This document shows positions 63,520-64,000 of a stretch of 64,000 bases of DNA, piece after piece. The notes beneath the pieces are model-generated. The model did not search any database. It was given only the letters and a program-made list of their open reading frames with translations, and had not been told where the DNA came from. The DNA is from Fischerella thermalis PCC 7521. Its GTDB lineage: Bacteria; Cyanobacteriota; Cyanobacteriia; Cyanobacteriales; Nostocaceae. The stretch spans positions 89,820 to 153,819 of the forward strand of contig NZ_AJLL01000106.1 of NCBI RefSeq assembly GCF_000317225.1. The letters run 5' to 3'. The stretch's first letter is position 1; every line of letters starts with the position of its first letter. A program made the position numbers and the translations under genes.

Positions 63520-64000
63520 AGAGTCTGCCCTCTCGATAGCTTGATTTTGCGACTTTTCATCTGGTGATTTCAGTTTTACAGTCTACCAAAGGGCGGATAC
63601 CCGTGGAAAATACTCTCTGATGCAGTCTTTGTTAAGTTTTGTATTTTTGTATAAAAAGTAGTATTCTTACCCCTAAGTAACACTTATGTATTGCTAGTGT
63701 GTACCTTAGTAAAACTAAAAGTTGAAGTATATAACTAAAAATAATTTTTCTATATTCAAATTTAATCTTTACACGTAATTATGTATTTGCCTTTAACAAA
63801 ATATAAAATTTATTTTTTTATTACCATACAAGAGAATTATTGAAGTAAAACAGAGACATACTATCGCCCAGAACAACTTTGGTTACTAGGGTTTTTAGAA
63901 AAGGAAGAAATCGGCAAAACGCTAAATGATTTGCCACGTTACATATACAGTCTTTCTTCTGAATATCGAAAAGCAATAGGTCGGCGTTGAGCAATAATGT
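63520..64000. other. AT-rich end region with a short orphan reading
   Basis: The first 150 bases should hold the glpX promoter. The middle is very AT-rich. From 63844 to 63990 the plus strand reads PEQLWLLGFLEKEEIGKTLN then DLPRYIYSLSSEYRKAIGRR and stops, without a start codon. It looks protein-like and could be a decayed gene, but I cannot identify it. Confidence 0.45.

Overview
The window reads as chromosome of a filamentous, probably heterocyst-forming cyanobacterium (Nostocales-like). The evidence is photosystem I PsaK, a Psb32-like TPM protein, class II FBPase/SBPase (GlpX) beside HemA, cyanobacterial gene orders (rplI-dnaB, acpP-fabF-tkt, glpX-hemA), a HepA-like ABC exporter, many HIP1 octamers (GCGATCGC) and abundant short tandem repeats between genes. 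I see no CRISPR array, tRNA, rRNA, prophage or intact insertion sequence.

Layout. 0.6-4.4 kb: a large TPR-CHAT protein. 4.7-9.6 kb: housekeeping genes (TIGR03792-type protein, phasin-like protein, lumenal FKBP, dnaB, rplI, gloB). 9.9-19.1 kb: a glycan island, all on the plus strand: a GT8-like transferase, two GT4 enzymes, a HepA-like ABC exporter with an unusual histidine-kinase-like tail, a GT10 enzyme and two tandem DxD transferases of one family. 19.4-31.4 kb: Gfo/Idh oxidoreductase, aldo/keto reductase, exported Mn-type superoxide dismutase, rsmG, Psb32-like protein, cobH, a membrane protein, dapB, a small secreted Cys protein, psaK, sufE, an alpha/beta hydrolase and a His-rich lipoprotein. 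31.6-40.5 kb: NADAR protein, transketolase, fabF, acpP, an HdrB-like CCG protein and a membrane-anchored STAND-like ATPase.

40.7-49.9 kb: a broken histidine kinase and a broken response regulator joined head to head, a DUF1830 protein, hpnA, an RND permease, a nucleoside phosphorylase-like protein that may be hopanoid-related, an HtrA-type protease and a putative outer-membrane protein. 50-56.8 kb: an RDD/pentapeptide protein, two small proteins and a polyamine-type ABC set potA-potD-potB without a visible potC. 57-63.5 kb: a decayed PBP2 remnant, a candidate small RNA, UPF0182, hemA and glpX.

The spaces between genes are rich in repeats: a dispersed CACCGATGAACACCGATG ladder family found at seven loci, 7-bp and 9-bp tandem arrays, long imperfect inverted repeats and a 63-bp tandem duplication. 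Similar low-complexity DNA also appears inside two coding regions (the RND permease and UPF0182). The observations I rate most worth checking are the HepA-HisKA fusion, the head-to-head kinase/regulator break, the candidate sRNA near 57.85 kb, the degenerate CHAT active site and the repeat family. Nothing here proves a wholly new system. The glycan island with its hybrid exporter is the strongest candidate for undescribed biology. All assignments come from reading sequence by eye; no database search was run.
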